DNA from: Cellulomonas humilata | Lineage (GTDB): Bacteria; Actinomycetota; Actinomycetes; Actinomycetales; Cellulomonadaceae | Length of the DNA stretch: 64,000 nucleotides | Assembly: GCF_030814415.1 (NCBI RefSeq) | Contig: NZ_JAUSVB010000001.1 | Coordinates: 1,178,001 to 1,242,000 of the forward strand | Direction of reading: 5' to 3' | In this document: positions 56,419 through 64,000 of the stretch, in pieces | How positions within the stretch are numbered: position 1 is the stretch's first letter | How the letters are laid out: each line of letters opens with the position of its first letter | Notes under the pieces: model-generated | Databases searched by the model: none | The model's input: only the letters and a program-made list of their open reading frames with translations | Told to the model about the DNA's origin: nothing | Made by a program: the position numbers and the translations under genes

Positions 56419-56610
56419 ATGGTCGCGCTGACGTACGACGTGCGCACCGTGCGCATCCCTGTCCCCCGGATCGTCATCCCCCGGCGTGCGCCGAGCAGGC
56501 CCGCCCGTCCGGCCCGTCGGATCCTCGAGCCGTGGCAGCGCGCCGAGCGCGTCGCGTCCGAGCGGCGCCTCGACGCCCATCGCGACGCCGCGCTCGCCGT
56601 CCACCGCTGA
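56419..56610 (+). CDS. small basic hypothetical protein
   Basis: 63 residues, strongly basic: MVALTYDVRTVRIPVPRIVIPRRAPSRPARPARRILEPWQRAERVASERRLDAHRDAALAVHR. It starts 2 bp after the ArsR-like stop, behind AAGGAGG (56406-56412), so translation after the regulator is well supported. No domain is recognised. No export signal is visible. Composition (Arg 25 percent, Pro and Ala) suggests nucleic-acid or membrane contact. Confidence 0.55.
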   Translation: MVALTYDVRTVRIPVPRIVIPRRAPSRPARPARRILEPWQRAERVASERRLDAHRDAALAVHR

Positions 56611-56664
56611 CCGCTCCTGCCGCAGAGCAATCCGCGCGCCCGTCGGCGACGAACTCCGAGTGAC

Positions 56665-56690
56665 CCATCCGCGACGGACGACAGGACCCG
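56665..56690 (+). promoter_or_regulatory. possible SigK-type promoter of sigK itself
   Basis: CCATCC at 56665-56670 is followed by CCGATG about 17 nt later, close to but not equal to the CCATCC-N15-SCGAAC pair of the two downstream promoters. If used, transcription would begin past the ATG at 56691, favouring the GTG at 56772. Confidence 0.35.
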
Positions 56691-56771
56691 ATGTCCCACG
56701 CCCAGCTCTGTGCGCCTCCGGCGCGTCCCGCCGAAGGGCGGGCCGCCGAGCGGTGGGGCACACTGGCCCGC

Positions 56772-57347
56772 GTGGAGCGAGGACCGGACGAGGCCGACGC
56801 GCCCCGCTCCGCCGAGTCCCTGCTCTCGGACGTCGGGCGGGGTGACGACTCGGCGTTCGCCGTCCTCTACGACACCCTCGGCCGAGGCGTCTTCGGCACC
56901 TGCCTCGGCGTCCTGCGGGACCCGGACCACGCCGCCGAGGTCGCCCAGGAGGTGTGGGTCGAGGTGTGGCGCACCGCCCCGCGGTTCGACGCCGCGCGCG
57001 GTTCGGCTCGCACCTGGACCCTCACGCTCGCCCACCGGCGGGCCGTCGACCGCGTCCGTGCCGTGCAGGCGCAGCGCGACCGCGACCAGCGGGTCCTCGA
57101 CGAGAGCACCGAGCGCGAGTTCGACGTCGTCGCCGACGAGGTGGAGTCCGCCCTCGAGCAGGTCCGCGTCCGCGACTGCCTCGGCACGCTGACCCCCACG
57201 CAGAAGCAGGCCGTGGTCCTCGCCTACTACGGCGGCCGGACCTACCGTGAGGTGGCCGCCGAGCTCGCCGCGCCGCTGCCCACGGTCAAGACGCGGATCC
57301 GCGACGGACTGCTCCGCCTGCGCGACTGCTTGGGGGTGACGTCATGA
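56772..57347 (+). CDS. sigK: ECF sigma factor SigK
   Basis: 191 residues from GTG 56772; an ATG at 56691 would add 27 unconserved residues. Sigma-2: LLSDVGRGDDSAFAVLYDTLGRGVFGTCLGVLRDPDHAAEVAQEVWVEVWRTAPRFDAARGSARTWTLTLAHRRAVDRVRAVQAQRDRD. Sigma-4: LTPTQKQAVVLAYYGGRTYREVAAELAAPLPTVKTRIRDGLLRLRDCLG. This ECF19/SigK pattern is followed with overlap by an RskA-type anti-sigma gene and then by fasciclin and dipZ genes, as in the mycobacterial SigK regulon. Confidence 0.9.
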   Translation: MERGPDEADAPRSAESLLSDVGRGDDSAFAVLYDTLGRGVFGTCLGVLRDPDHAAEVAQEVWVEVWRTAPRFDAARGSARTWTLTLAHRRAVDRVRAVQAQRDRDQRVLDESTEREFDVVADEVESALEQVRVRDCLGTLTPTQKQAVVLAYYGGRTYREVAAELAAPLPTVKTRIRDGLLRLRDCLGVTS

Positions 57348-58126
57348 CGACCGGGTCCTCATCCTTCTCCGGCGACGACGTGCGCTCCCTGCTCGGCGCC
57401 TACGCGCTCGACGCCGTCGACCCCGACGAGCGCGCCGCGGTCGAGCGCCTGGTCGCCACCGACCCGTCCGCCGCTGCCGAGCTGGCGCAGCTGACCGCTG
57501 TCGCCGCGACCCTGGGCGACGCCGTCGCCGGCGAACCCCCGGCCGCCCTGCGCGCCTCGGTCCTCGACGCGATCGCCGACGTCCCCCAGCTCGGCCCGCT
57601 CGCGGGTCCCAGGCACGTCGACCGCTCTGCCGCGACGTCCGACCAGCCCGAGGTCACCCACCTCGCCGACCGCCGCCGACCGTCGCGCACGCGGTGGCTC
57701 GCCGTCGCTGCCGCGGTCGTCGTCGGCGCCGCCGTGCCCACCGCGCTCGCGCTGCAGCAGGCGCAGCGCGCGAACCAGGCGGAGCAGCAGCAGCAGGCGC
57801 TCGCCGACCTGCTGACCGACCCGTCGGCGGTCGTCGTGCACGGTGATGTCACCGGGGGCGGCGCTGCCACGGCGATCCTCACCGACGACCGCGCGCTGTT
57901 CAGCGCGACCGGCCTGCCGGACCCCGGCGACGACAAGGCCTACCAGCTGTGGGTCGTCGACGCCGACGGCGCCACGTCCGCGGGCGTGCTCGCCGACGAC
58001 GCCGGCTCGGTCCGTCAGCTGACCGACGACTTCTCGCCGGGCGACGCCCTGGCGATCACCATCGAACCGGCAGGCGGATCCACCCAGCCGACGACAGACC
58101 CCCTGGTCGTCCTGACCAGCACCTGA
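57344..58126 (+). CDS. rskA: RskA-family anti-sigma-K factor
   Basis: 260 residues. The N-terminal cytoplasmic sigma-binding helices DDVRSLLGAYALDAVDPDERAAVERLVATDPSAAAELAQLTAVAATLGDAVA (about 9-60) match RskA. One membrane helix (RWLAVAAAVVVGAAVPTALALQQ, about 118-140). The extracytoplasmic RskA domain about 145-260 has GGGAATAILTDDRALFSATGLPDPGDDKAYQLWVVDADG and ITIEPAGGSTQPTTDPLVVL. RskA holds SigK until regulated proteolysis, in mycobacteria linked to redox state. ATG overlaps the sigK stop (ATGA). Confidence 0.92.
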   Translation: MTTGSSSFSGDDVRSLLGAYALDAVDPDERAAVERLVATDPSAAAELAQLTAVAATLGDAVAGEPPAALRASVLDAIADVPQLGPLAGPRHVDRSAATSDQPEVTHLADRRRPSRTRWLAVAAAVVVGAAVPTALALQQAQRANQAEQQQQALADLLTDPSAVVVHGDVTGGGAATAILTDDRALFSATGLPDPGDDKAYQLWVVDADGATSAGVLADDAGSVRQLTDDFSPGDALAITIEPAGGSTQPTTDPLVVLTST

Positions 58127-58232
58127 CCGTCGCGGCACACGCTTCCGGCACCCTCGAGCTCGGCACTCCGCGCCGGGCTCGGCGTCTGTCGCCACCGAGC
58201 TCGACCCCCACCGCCGCGGCGGCGGGATTGGC

Positions 58233-58280
58233 AGTTTCCGACGAGATCGGCAGTTGCAACTGCCGATCTCGTCGGAAACT
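58233..58280. repeat. 48-bp perfect palindrome without spacer
   Basis: Left half 58233-58256 and right half 58257-58280 are exact reverse complements, with TTGCAA at the centre. It lies in the 328-bp gap between convergent rskA and fasciclin genes. A related GATCTCG follows at 58284. The gap holds no ORF I would support. Confidence 0.9.
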
Positions 58281-58344
58281 CACGATCTCGCGCGGCGAGC
58301 GGCGGCGGGCGCGGCCGGGCGGCGGCAGTCGCGGCCGGACGCGA

Positions 58345-58380
58345 CGGAGCCCCCTCGCCGTACCCTGCGAGGGGGCTCCG
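58345..58380 (-). terminator. terminator after the fasciclin gene
   Basis: Perfect 14-bp arms (58345-58358, 58367-58380), 8-nt loop, 75 bp past the fasciclin stop at 58455. Confidence 0.75.
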
Positions 58381-58454
58381 CGGCTCGTCCGGCGTCAGGG
58401 GTGCCGGGCGTGCGCAGACGGACCGGCTGCCGCAGCGACCGGTCCGCCGGGTCG

Positions 58455-59129
58455 TCACATCGTCGGCATGAGGACCGAGTCGATGAGGTAGACGGTCGCG
58501 TTGGCGGTGTGGACGCCGCCGCAGATGACCTTGGCGCCGTTGACCATGAGGGTGTCGCCGGAGCCGGTGACCTCGACCGTGCCGCCCTGGACGGTGGTCT
58601 GCGTGCCGTCGATCATGTCCGGCGACAGCTGCCCGGGCACCACGTGGTACGTGAGGATCGAGGAGAGCGTCGCGGAGTCGGTCTTGAGGGCCTCGATGGT
58701 CGCGGCGTCGATCTTGGCGAACGCGTCGTCGACCGGCGCGAAGACCGTGAACTCGTCGCCGTTCAGGGTGTCGACCAGGTTGACGTCCGGGTTGAGCTGG
58801 CCGGACACGGCCGCCACGAGCGTGGTGAGCAGCGGGTTGTTCGACGCGGCGACGGCGACCGGGTCGGTCGACATGCCCGTCACGGAGCCGGGGCCGTCGG
58901 GGACGGCGGCGGCGTAGTCGGCACAGCCGGGGCCGACGAGGTCAGCGGCGGGGTCGGCGGTCATCGCGTCGTCCATGGGCGTCTCGGTCTCCATGGGCGC
59001 CTCCATCGACGCGGACGAGTCGGAGCCTGCGGTGTCGTCGGCCGAGCCCGAGCTGCAGGCGGTCAGGGCGAGGCCCGTGACGCCGGCGAGCAGGACGGCG
59101 GCGATGCGGGTGCGGTTCGTGGTGCGCAT
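58455..59129 (-). CDS. secreted fasciclin-domain lipoprotein (MPT70/MPT83-like)
   Basis: 224 residues. Lipoprotein signal peptide [22 protein letters not shown] (lipobox LTAC, Cys25). A Met/Glu/Asp-rich linker (about 30-60) follows. The fasciclin domain (about 85-224) reads [126 protein letters not shown]. The FAPVDDAF and YHVVPG motifs are diagnostic. It is the homologue of the SigK-controlled MPT70/83 proteins, exported and surface-attached. Confidence 0.93.
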   Translation of the reverse strand: MRTTNRTRIAAVLLAGVTGLALTACSSGSADDTAGSDSSASMEAPMETETPMDDAMTADPAADLVGPGCADYAAAVPDGPGSVTGMSTDPVAVAASNNPLLTTLVAAVSGQLNPDVNLVDTLNGDEFTVFAPVDDAFAKIDAATIEALKTDSATLSSILTYHVVPGQLSPDMIDGTQTTVQGGTVEVTGSGDTLMVNGAKVICGGVHTANATVYLIDSVLMPTM

Positions 59130-59189
59130 GGTGGCTCTCCCTTGAATCGTGGTCCGGGTGGGTACCCGCCCGGTGATCTCTCGGGTGGG

Positions 59190-59216
59190 GTTCGGGGCGG
59201 TCCGGGGAGCGGATGG
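59190..59216 (-). promoter_or_regulatory. SigK-type promoter of the fasciclin gene
   Basis: Minus strand CCATCC (59216-59211), 15 nt, CCGAAC (59195-59190). The same elements and spacer occur for dipZ on the other strand. A 60-nt leader with AAGGGAGAG precedes the start. Confidence 0.7.
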
Positions 59217-59263
59217 GTGGGATTGCCGACGACTTCTCGATCCGTTCTCGACCGCCGTTCGAC

Positions 59264-59290
59264 CCATCCCCGGGGTCCGCGGCGGCGAAC
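59264..59290 (+). promoter_or_regulatory. SigK-type promoter of dipZ
   Basis: CCATCC (59264-59269), 15-nt spacer, GCGAAC (59285-59290), then 7 nt to the dipZ ATG at 59298, the spacing of a leaderless transcript. It resembles CCATCC/CCGAAT of mycobacterial SigK promoters. Confidence 0.65.
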
Positions 59291-59297
59291 CCCGGCC

Positions 59298-61172
59298 ATG
59301 GACCTGCTCACGCTCGCGCTCATCGGCCTCGTCGGTGGCCTCATCACCGGCATCTCGCCGTGCATCCTGCCTGTGCTGCCCGTGGTGTTCTTCGCGGGCG
59401 GCGTGGAGGGTGCACGCGGGCGACCCACAGTGAAGACGGGGAACAACGCCAAGGGCGCCGCCGGGTCGGTGGGGGCGATGGCGCAACCGTCGTTCCTGTC
59501 GGGCGGTGCCGGGTCAGCAGGCGCCGGCTCCGTCGCGACCCTCGACCGGCCCGTCCCGACGTCGGACGACCGGCGACGTGACCGCGTCGCCGCCCGCCGC
59601 CCGTACCTCGTCATCGCAGGGCTGGTCACCAGCTTCACGCTGGTCACCCTCGTCGGCACGGTGCTGCTCAACCTGCTCGGCCTCCCGCAGGACCTGCTGC
59701 GCTGGGCGGGCATCGCGGTGCTGGCACTCCTGGGCCTGGGGCTGCTGGTCCCGCGGTTCGAGGAGGTCCTGGAGCGTCCGTTCCAGCGGCTGACCCCGAA
59801 GCGGGCACCGGGTGCGGCCAGGGGCGGCTTCGTGCTGGGGCTCGGCCTCGGCGCCGTGTACGTGCCGTGCGCGGGCCCGGTGCTCGCGGCGATCACGGTC
59901 GCGGGGGCGACGGGCTCGGTGGGTCCGGGCACGGTCGTCCTGACGGTGTCGTTCGCGCTCGGTGCCGCGATCCCGCTGCTGATCCTCGCGCTCGCGGGTC
60001 GCAAGGTGGCCGAGCGCATCGCCGCGTTCCGCACGCACCAGCGGGGGATCCGGGCGGCGGGCGGGGTGCTGATGATCGCGCTGGCCCTCGCGCTGGCGTT
60101 CAACCTCACCGACGCGATCCAGCGCGCTCTGCCCGGCTACACAGAGTCGCTGCAGGCGTCGGTCGCCGCCAACGAGACGGTGCGTGAGCAGCTCGACCTC
60201 GGCGGGCTGGTCACGGACGAGAACCGGCAGCTGGCGCAGTGCACCAACAGCTCCGCGGAGCTGGAGGACTGCGGGCCGGCGCCGGCGATCCGAGGTATCG
60301 ATACCTGGCTGAACACGCCGGACGGTGCGCCGGTCGATCTGGCGGACCTGCGGGGCAAGGTCGTGCTGCTCGACTTCTGGGCGTACTCCTGCATCAACTG
60401 CCAGCGCTCGGTCCCGCACGTGACGGCGTGGGAGGAGGCGTACCGCGACGACGGCCTGGTCGTCATCGGCGTGCACACCCCCGAGTACGCGTTCGAGCGC
60501 GAGACCCGCAACGTCGTCGACGGTGCGCAGCGGCTGGGCATCACATACCCGGTGGCGCAGGACAACGCGTACGCCACGTGGACCGCGTACCGGAACCGGT
60601 ACTGGCCGGCGCACTACCTGATCGACGCCGACGGCCAGGTCCGCCAGGTGTCCCAGGGCGAGGGCGGCTACGCCCGCACGGAGTCCCTGATCCGCGAGCT
60701 GCTCCAGCAGGCCGATCCGGGGGTGGACCTGCCGGCCCGCACCCAGGTGGACGACACGACGCCCGAGGGTGACGTGACGCCGGAGACGTTCCTGTCGGTG
60801 AGCAAGAAGTCGAACGTGGCCGGCGACTACCGCGAGGGGGAGGCCACCTACACGCTCCCGCAGGACCAGGCGGCGGACACCGTGTCGTTCGGCGGCACGT
60901 GGACGACGGACTACCAGGGGGCGACGGCGGGCGCCGATGCTGCGCTGCGTCTGCGCTACCACGCGAAGGTCGTGCAGGTGGTGCTCGGAGGATCCGGGAG
61001 CGTCCGGGCGACCGTTCGGGCCGAGGACGGGCAGGTGGTGGACCGCGTGGAGGTGGCCGTCAGCGGCTCGCCGCGGGCATACTCGCTGGTCACCGACGAG
61101 TCCGTGGGTCGTGGGACCCTCGAGCTGTCCGTCTCCGAGGGGGTCCAGGCCTTCTCGTTCACGTTCGGGTGA
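59298..61172 (+). CDS. dipZ: DipZ-like cytochrome c biogenesis/thioredoxin fusion
   Basis: 624 residues. The CcdA-type membrane domain (about 1-280) has redox Cys22 ([13 protein letters not shown]) and Cys191 (YVPCAGPVL). A Gly/Ser-rich insert (about 35-100) after TM1 is unusual. A periplasmic thioredoxin domain (about 330-475) has the CINC motif at 365-368 ([15 protein letters not shown]). A C-terminal beta-sandwich (about 500-624) ends the protein. It passes electrons from cytosolic thioredoxin to extracytoplasmic partners, in mycobacteria under SigK control. Full-length relative to M. tuberculosis DipZ. Confidence 0.93.
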   Translation: MDLLTLALIGLVGGLITGISPCILPVLPVVFFAGGVEGARGRPTVKTGNNAKGAAGSVGAMAQPSFLSGGAGSAGAGSVATLDRPVPTSDDRRRDRVAARRPYLVIAGLVTSFTLVTLVGTVLLNLLGLPQDLLRWAGIAVLALLGLGLLVPRFEEVLERPFQRLTPKRAPGAARGGFVLGLGLGAVYVPCAGPVLAAITVAGATGSVGPGTVVLTVSFALGAAIPLLILALAGRKVAERIAAFRTHQRGIRAAGGVLMIALALALAFNLTDAIQRALPGYTESLQASVAANETVREQLDLGGLVTDENRQLAQCTNSSAELEDCGPAPAIRGIDTWLNTPDGAPVDLADLRGKVVLLDFWAYSCINCQRSVPHVTAWEEAYRDDGLVVIGVHTPEYAFERETRNVVDGAQRLGITYPVAQDNAYATWTAYRNRYWPAHYLIDADGQVRQVSQGEGGYARTESLIRELLQQADPGVDLPARTQVDDTTPEGDVTPETFLSVSKKSNVAGDYREGEATYTLPQDQAADTVSFGGTWTTDYQGATAGADAALRLRYHAKVVQVVLGGSGSVRATVRAEDGQVVDRVEVAVSGSPRAYSLVTDESVGRGTLELSVSEGVQAFSFTFG

Positions 61173-61250
61173 ACGCCCACGCGGAGTCCCGCGAAACTAT
61201 CGGTGATACGCCCGACCGGGTGAAATGGACGGATGTCCGATTTTGGTCTG

Positions 61251-61278
61251 TTGACACGCTTCCACGGACTCTCATGTT
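61251..61278 (+). promoter_or_regulatory. promoter of the riboswitch unit
   Basis: TTGACA (61251-61256), 16-nt spacer, CATGTT (61273-61278). The predicted start near 61285 leaves a few nucleotides before the aptamer. Confidence 0.55.
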
Positions 61279-61295
61279 GCTCTAATGTCTGACTT

Positions 61296-61377
61296 GTCAG
61301 CGAAAACGGCAAACCCTCTGCGAAGAGGGGACGCAAAGCCACGGGACCTACATGGTCAGCCGGGCTACCGAACAGAC
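61296..61377 (+). ncRNA. cyclic-di-GMP-I (GEMM) riboswitch aptamer
   Basis: It carries the GEMM consensus parts in order: GGCAAACC (61308-61315) at the P1/P2 junction, P2 hairpin CCTCT/AGAGG closed by a GCGA GNRA tetraloop, GGGACGCAAAGCC (61327-61339 region), the P3 hairpin, and a GGGCTACCG 3' segment (61362-61370). GACAGG-A-CCTGTC (61375-61387) ends just at the ATG 61388 and contains the Shine-Dalgarno-like AGGA, so ligand binding probably controls translation initiation. The next terminator lies after the ORF, so no transcription-type expression platform is evident. Confidence 0.9.
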
Positions 61378-61387
61378 AGGACCTGTC

Positions 61388-61534
61388 ATGGACCAGCGTG
61401 GGTACTCAGCAGACCCGTCCGAGACCTCCACCCCGGCTTTTCCGGCCCCTCGCGTCAAGGCGTGGGCCGGGCTCGCTGCTCGTCGCAGCGTGATCGAGCT
61501 GGTGCCGGCGCAGCGCGAGCACGCGGCGGCCTGA
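61388..61534 (+). CDS. 48-residue ORF under c-di-GMP riboswitch control
   Basis: Starts at ATG 61388 directly after the hairpin that follows the riboswitch. Sequence MDQRGYSADPSETSTPAFPAPRVKAWAGLAARRSVIELVPAQREHAAA, basic, Pro/Ala-rich, no membrane helix or signal peptide and no family I recognise. An in-frame GTG at 61352 would begin inside the aptamer and is unlikely. A strong terminator follows 36 bp later, so this small protein, or the RNA itself, is the only product of the transcript. Confidence 0.6.
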   Translation: MDQRGYSADPSETSTPAFPAPRVKAWAGLAARRSVIELVPAQREHAAA

Positions 61535-61569
61535 GAGCGGTCGCATTCCGCGATCAACGACGTTCTTCC

Positions 61570-61605
61570 CAGAACCCCCCGGCCCCATCGGGCCGGGGGG
61601 TTCTG
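61570..61605 (+). terminator. terminator after the riboswitch ORF
   Basis: Perfect 16-bp arms (61570-61585, 61590-61605) around a CATC loop. Confidence 0.85.
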
Positions 61606-61720
61606 CGATGTCGCAGGTCAGGCGTGTGTGTGAACATTCTCGCAATTCGGGCGACTCGTCGGTTAGCCTCTGCCCAGCGGGCTAGCCAGTAGAGGACAGC
61701 CGCCGTTGAGAGAAGGTCAC

Positions 61721-62101
61721 ATGGACAGCTTTGCACAGTGGTTCTGGCTGCTGATCTGGTGGTTCCTGTTCTTCGCCTACCTCGTCATCCTGTTCCAGAT
61801 CATCGGGGACCTCTTCCGTGACCACGCGCTCAGCGGGTGGTGGAAGGCCGTCTGGATCATCTTCTTGATCGTCGTCCCATTCCTCACGGCCTTGATCTAC
61901 ATCATCGCCCGGGGCAAGGGGATGGCGGAGCGACAGATGCAGGCCGTGCAGCAGGCCAAGTCGGACACTGACAGCTACATCCGCGAGGTCGCCGCGGGTA
62001 AGTCGCCGGCGGAGCACATCGCCGACGCCAAGGCTCTCCTCGACGCGGGCACGATCGACCAGAACGAGTTCAACCAGCTGAAGGCCAAGGCGCTGGCCTG
62101 A
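61721..62101 (+). CDS. SHOCT/PLDc_N-domain membrane protein
   Basis: 126 residues. Two membrane helices (WFWLLIWWFLFFAYLVILFQIIGDLFRD and WWKAVWIIFLIVVPFLTALIYIIARGKGM, about 5-65) form the PLDc_N-type unit, followed by a cytosolic helix and a C-terminal SHOCT motif (DAKALLDAGTIDQNEFNQLKAKALA, about 102-126). Function unknown; such proteins are common in actinobacterial stress regions. AGAAGG precedes ATG 61721; the upstream TTG at 61706 is less likely. Confidence 0.85.
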   Translation: MDSFAQWFWLLIWWFLFFAYLVILFQIIGDLFRDHALSGWWKAVWIIFLIVVPFLTALIYIIARGKGMAERQMQAVQQAKSDTDSYIREVAAGKSPAEHIADAKALLDAGTIDQNEFNQLKAKALA

Positions 62102-62111
62102 CGAGTTCGAC

Positions 62112-62148
62112 CCTCCGGGCCGGTACCGCACAGGTGCCGGCCCGGAGG
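62112..62148. terminator. bidirectional terminator
   Basis: 16-bp stem (62112-62127 with 62133-62148, one T-G pair) and a 5-nt loop between the SHOCT-gene stop (62101) and the convergent stop at 62154. Confidence 0.85.
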
Positions 62149-62153
62149 TGTGT

Positions 62154-64000
62154 CTAGAGCTCGCCGGTCTTCTGCAGGTAGCGCATGGCCGCCCAGCCGA
62201 TCGGGATGCGCAGCCAGTAGGTGGCCACCCGGAACAGCACCGCGATCGACGTGGCGATACCGGCGTTGATGCCGGTGATGCTGGTGAGCGTGCCGGCGAG
62301 GGCCAGCTCGATGGTGCCCATGCCGCCGGGGGTGGGCACGAGGGCGCCCGCGGTGTTGCCGGCGAGGTAGACGAGGGCCACCTGGATCAGGCTGGCCTCC
62401 TGGCCGAACGCGGCGAGGCTCGCGTCGAACGCGAAGATGAAGCCGAGCGTCATCAGCAGGTTGCCGGCGACCGCCAGCGCCAGGCGCCACGGCTGACCGA
62501 GGACCTCGATGAGCCGGGGCCAGGTCTGCCGCAGGGTTGGCATGGTCTTGGCGAGCACCCACTGGCGCACCTTGGGCACCAGCAGGCCGGACGCGATGAG
62601 CGCGGCGACGATCCCGATGGCGAACAGCACGGCGGGCGAGATCGGCAGGGCGGACTCGTTGGAGCCGGACGCGATGCTGAGCACCAGGAGCAGCGCGAGG
62701 GTCACCACGAACTGGCTCACCTGGACCAGGGCGACGGTCGCCGCGGCGAGGCTCGTCGAGACGCCGCGGCGGGTGAGCATCCGCAGGTTGAGCGCGGCGG
62801 GGCCGATGCCGGCCGGGGCGGCCAGCCCGACGAACGTCGCGGCGGTCTGCACCAGCGTCGCGCGCCAGAAGGGCAGCTTGACCGGGGAGAACGCGACGAA
62901 CGCCAGGGCGGCGCCGAACAGGGTGACCAGGCCGAGCGCGAACGCGACGACCGTCCAGCGCCAGTCGCCCGCAGCGAGCGCGGAGGTGATCTCCTCGACG
63001 TTGATGCTGGTGATGACGAAGACGATCGCGGCGATCGGCACGACGATGGTCAGCACCGTCCGGGCGCCGAACCGGACCAGCTGCTGCGGCTCGACGTCGG
63101 CCTCGGGCAGGTGGGCGACGAGCGCGGACCGCAGCTCGGCCAGCACCTTCTTGTTCGCGCGCATCTCGTCACGCGTGAGACGCGGCAGCGTGATCATCTG
63201 CAGGAGCGGGCCGATCGCGGCGATGTGCTCGTCGGGCAGGACGGTGGCCGCGGAGTCGAGCGCACGCGTCGCGCCGACGCGCAGGGCGAGCAGCGCCAGC
63301 AGCTGGGTGACGTCCATCCGCCGCGCCAGGTCGGACGACGCGACGTCGCCCTGCTCCCAGCTGGTCAGCCAGACGATCGGGCGGCCGACGACGGTCTCGA
63401 CGAGCAGGACGTCGCTGGTCAGCGAGCGGTGCGCGATCCCGGCGTCGTGCGCGAGCTGCAGCTGGGCCCAGATCTCCTGGAGCACCTCGTCGGTGAGCTG
63501 GTCGGCGTCGAGGTCGCTCAGCGGCACCGCGCGGTCGGGGCGCTCCTGCACCAGCAGCATCGAGTCGTCCGCCTCGGCGATGCTCAGCAGCCGGGGCGTG
63601 CGGACCCCGGCGGCGCGGGCGGCGTAGGCGAGCAGCGCGGCGCGCTCGGCGGCCTGGCGCAGCGAGACGACCGAGCGGCCCTCGATCCCGCGCATCCGCA
63701 GGGACCGCCAGAGCCGGTTGAGCATGCCGACCACCTGGCGGTCGCCGTCGACGACGACGAGGTCGAGCTCCTCGCCGTCGCGCGTCGTCAGCTCGTACAG
63801 GCGGTGGTCGGTGGAGCGGGTCAGCGCGCGGGCGGCCTGGTCGCCGTCGAGCGGGGTGTCGTGGGCGGACTCCTCGGTGGTCGAGTCGGCCACCCGCAGC
63901 AGCCGCACGGGCTCGAACCCGGCCCGCCGGACGCCCGCGACGAGGCTCTCCCCGTATGCCCGCTCGGACAGCACGCCCGACAGGTACCGGACGCCGAGAC
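62154..64000 (-). CDS. LPG-synthase-TM/flippase-like membrane protein, 5' end beyond window
   Basis: At least 614 codons, and the frame stays open to the window edge (...LGVRYLSGVLSERAYGESL). The visible N-terminal half has a degenerate protein-kinase-like fold with LVVVDGDRQVVGMLNRLWRSLRM, RTPRLLSIAEADDSMLLVQERPDRAVPLSDLDAD and HDAGIAHRSLTSDVLL (HRD-like HRS). The C-terminal half has about eight helices and the lysylphosphatidylglycerol-synthase/YbhN pattern with GLAAPAGIGPAALNLRMLTRRGVSTSLAAATVALVQVSQFV and GALVPTPGGMGTIELALAGTLTSITGINAGIATSIAVLFRVATYWLRIPIGW. It may be a lipid or polyprenyl-carrier flippase with a pseudokinase sensor. Incomplete at its N-terminus. Confidence 0.85.
   Translation of the reverse strand, partial: LGVRYLSGVLSERAYGESLVAGVRRAGFEPVRLLRVADSTTEESAHDTPLDGDQAARALTRSTDHRLYELTTRDGEELDLVVVDGDRQVVGMLNRLWRSLRMRGIEGRSVVSLRQAAERAALLAYAARAAGVRTPRLLSIAEADDSMLLVQERPDRAVPLSDLDADQLTDEVLQEIWAQLQLAHDAGIAHRSLTSDVLLVETVVGRPIVWLTSWEQGDVASSDLARRMDVTQLLALLALRVGATRALDSAATVLPDEHIAAIGPLLQMITLPRLTRDEMRANKKVLAELRSALVAHLPEADVEPQQLVRFGARTVLTIVVPIAAIVFVITSINVEEITSALAAGDWRWTVVAFALGLVTLFGAALAFVAFSPVKLPFWRATLVQTAATFVGLAAPAGIGPAALNLRMLTRRGVSTSLAAATVALVQVSQFVVTLALLLVLSIASGSNESALPISPAVLFAIGIVAALIASGLLVPKVRQWVLAKTMPTLRQTWPRLIEVLGQPWRLALAVAGNLLMTLGFIFAFDASLAAFGQEASLIQVALVYLAGNTAGALVPTPGGMGTIELALAGTLTSITGINAGIATSIAVLFRVATYWLRIPIGWAAMRYLQKTGEL

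Overview
The window is very GC-rich, gene-dense DNA with the codon use and regulator repertoire of a high-GC actinobacterium. A secreted GH87-type alpha-1,3-glucanase with discoidin and CARDB modules, a secreted beta-helix (GH55-like) protein, WYL, TetR and ECF regulators, an F420-type PPOX protein and many apparently leaderless genes point to Micrococcales, most likely Cellulomonas or a close relative. This placement is inferred from gene content only. No rRNA, tRNA, IS element, prophage or CRISPR array was seen.

Layout. 1-6.4 kb: a truncated amino-acid permease, a DUF5684 membrane protein, a PPOX oxidoreductase, a glutamine methyltransferase overlapping a DNA-alkylation-repair gene, a VOC/WYL divergent pair, and small conserved proteins. 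6.4-9.7 kb: a secreted GH55-like beta-helix protein and a DoxX/TetR pair. 10.2-16.6 kb: two separate DGPF (YciI)-ECF42 sigma modules, each behind a matching TGTCGA-N17-CG promoter, with an MFS pump, a GNAT enzyme, a tandem 45-bp repeat and an aldo/keto reductase. 16.6-26.9 kb: SDR/TetR, SRPBCC/AraC, FAD oxidase, a class B penicillin-binding protein, a luciferase-like oxidoreductase, and a small operon (MDR reductase, DUF2178-like membrane protein, XRE regulator, DUF4386) behind paired TGTMAA...TTKACA boxes. 26.9-31.1 kb: SLC13 permease, leucyl aminopeptidase and a CDF-like transporter. 31.1-34.2 kb: a leftward unit of RHH regulator, DUF4097 and DrrA/DrrB-type ABC transporter, with a 21-bp-phased operator. 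34.4-41.4 kb: GntR/hydrolase divergent pair, PQQ-propeller protein, AbgT transporter, aldo/keto reductase and epimerase.

41.4-48.1 kb is the most unusual part. A hipBA toxin-antitoxin module and one unknown gene sit between two imperfect direct repeats of about 77 bp. They are followed by an acyl-ACP-reductase (AAR)-like gene translationally coupled to an NDH-2-like flavoprotein, then a bacteriophytochrome with a SpoIIE-type phosphatase output. 48.2-55.4 kb: GH87 alpha-1,3-glucanase, a small acyltransferase, an epoxide hydrolase/TetR pair with twin operators, DinB and SRPBCC genes. 55.4-61.2 kb: CsbD, an ArsR-type regulator, then sigK-rskA, a fasciclin lipoprotein and dipZ. The last two are divergent and have matching CCATCC-N15-SCGAAC promoters, so a SigK regulon that is scattered in Mycobacterium tuberculosis is gathered here. 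61.2-64 kb: a cyclic-di-GMP-I (GEMM) riboswitch before a 48-residue ORF, a SHOCT/PLDc_N membrane protein and a truncated LPG-synthase-like membrane protein.

Much of the window is made of small self-contained switches: regulator plus enzyme or transporter, often divergent with a palindrome between them. The two glucanase-like enzymes would suit growth on fungal or plant polysaccharide. The two ECF systems, the phytochrome and the riboswitch add stress, redox, light and c-di-GMP inputs.
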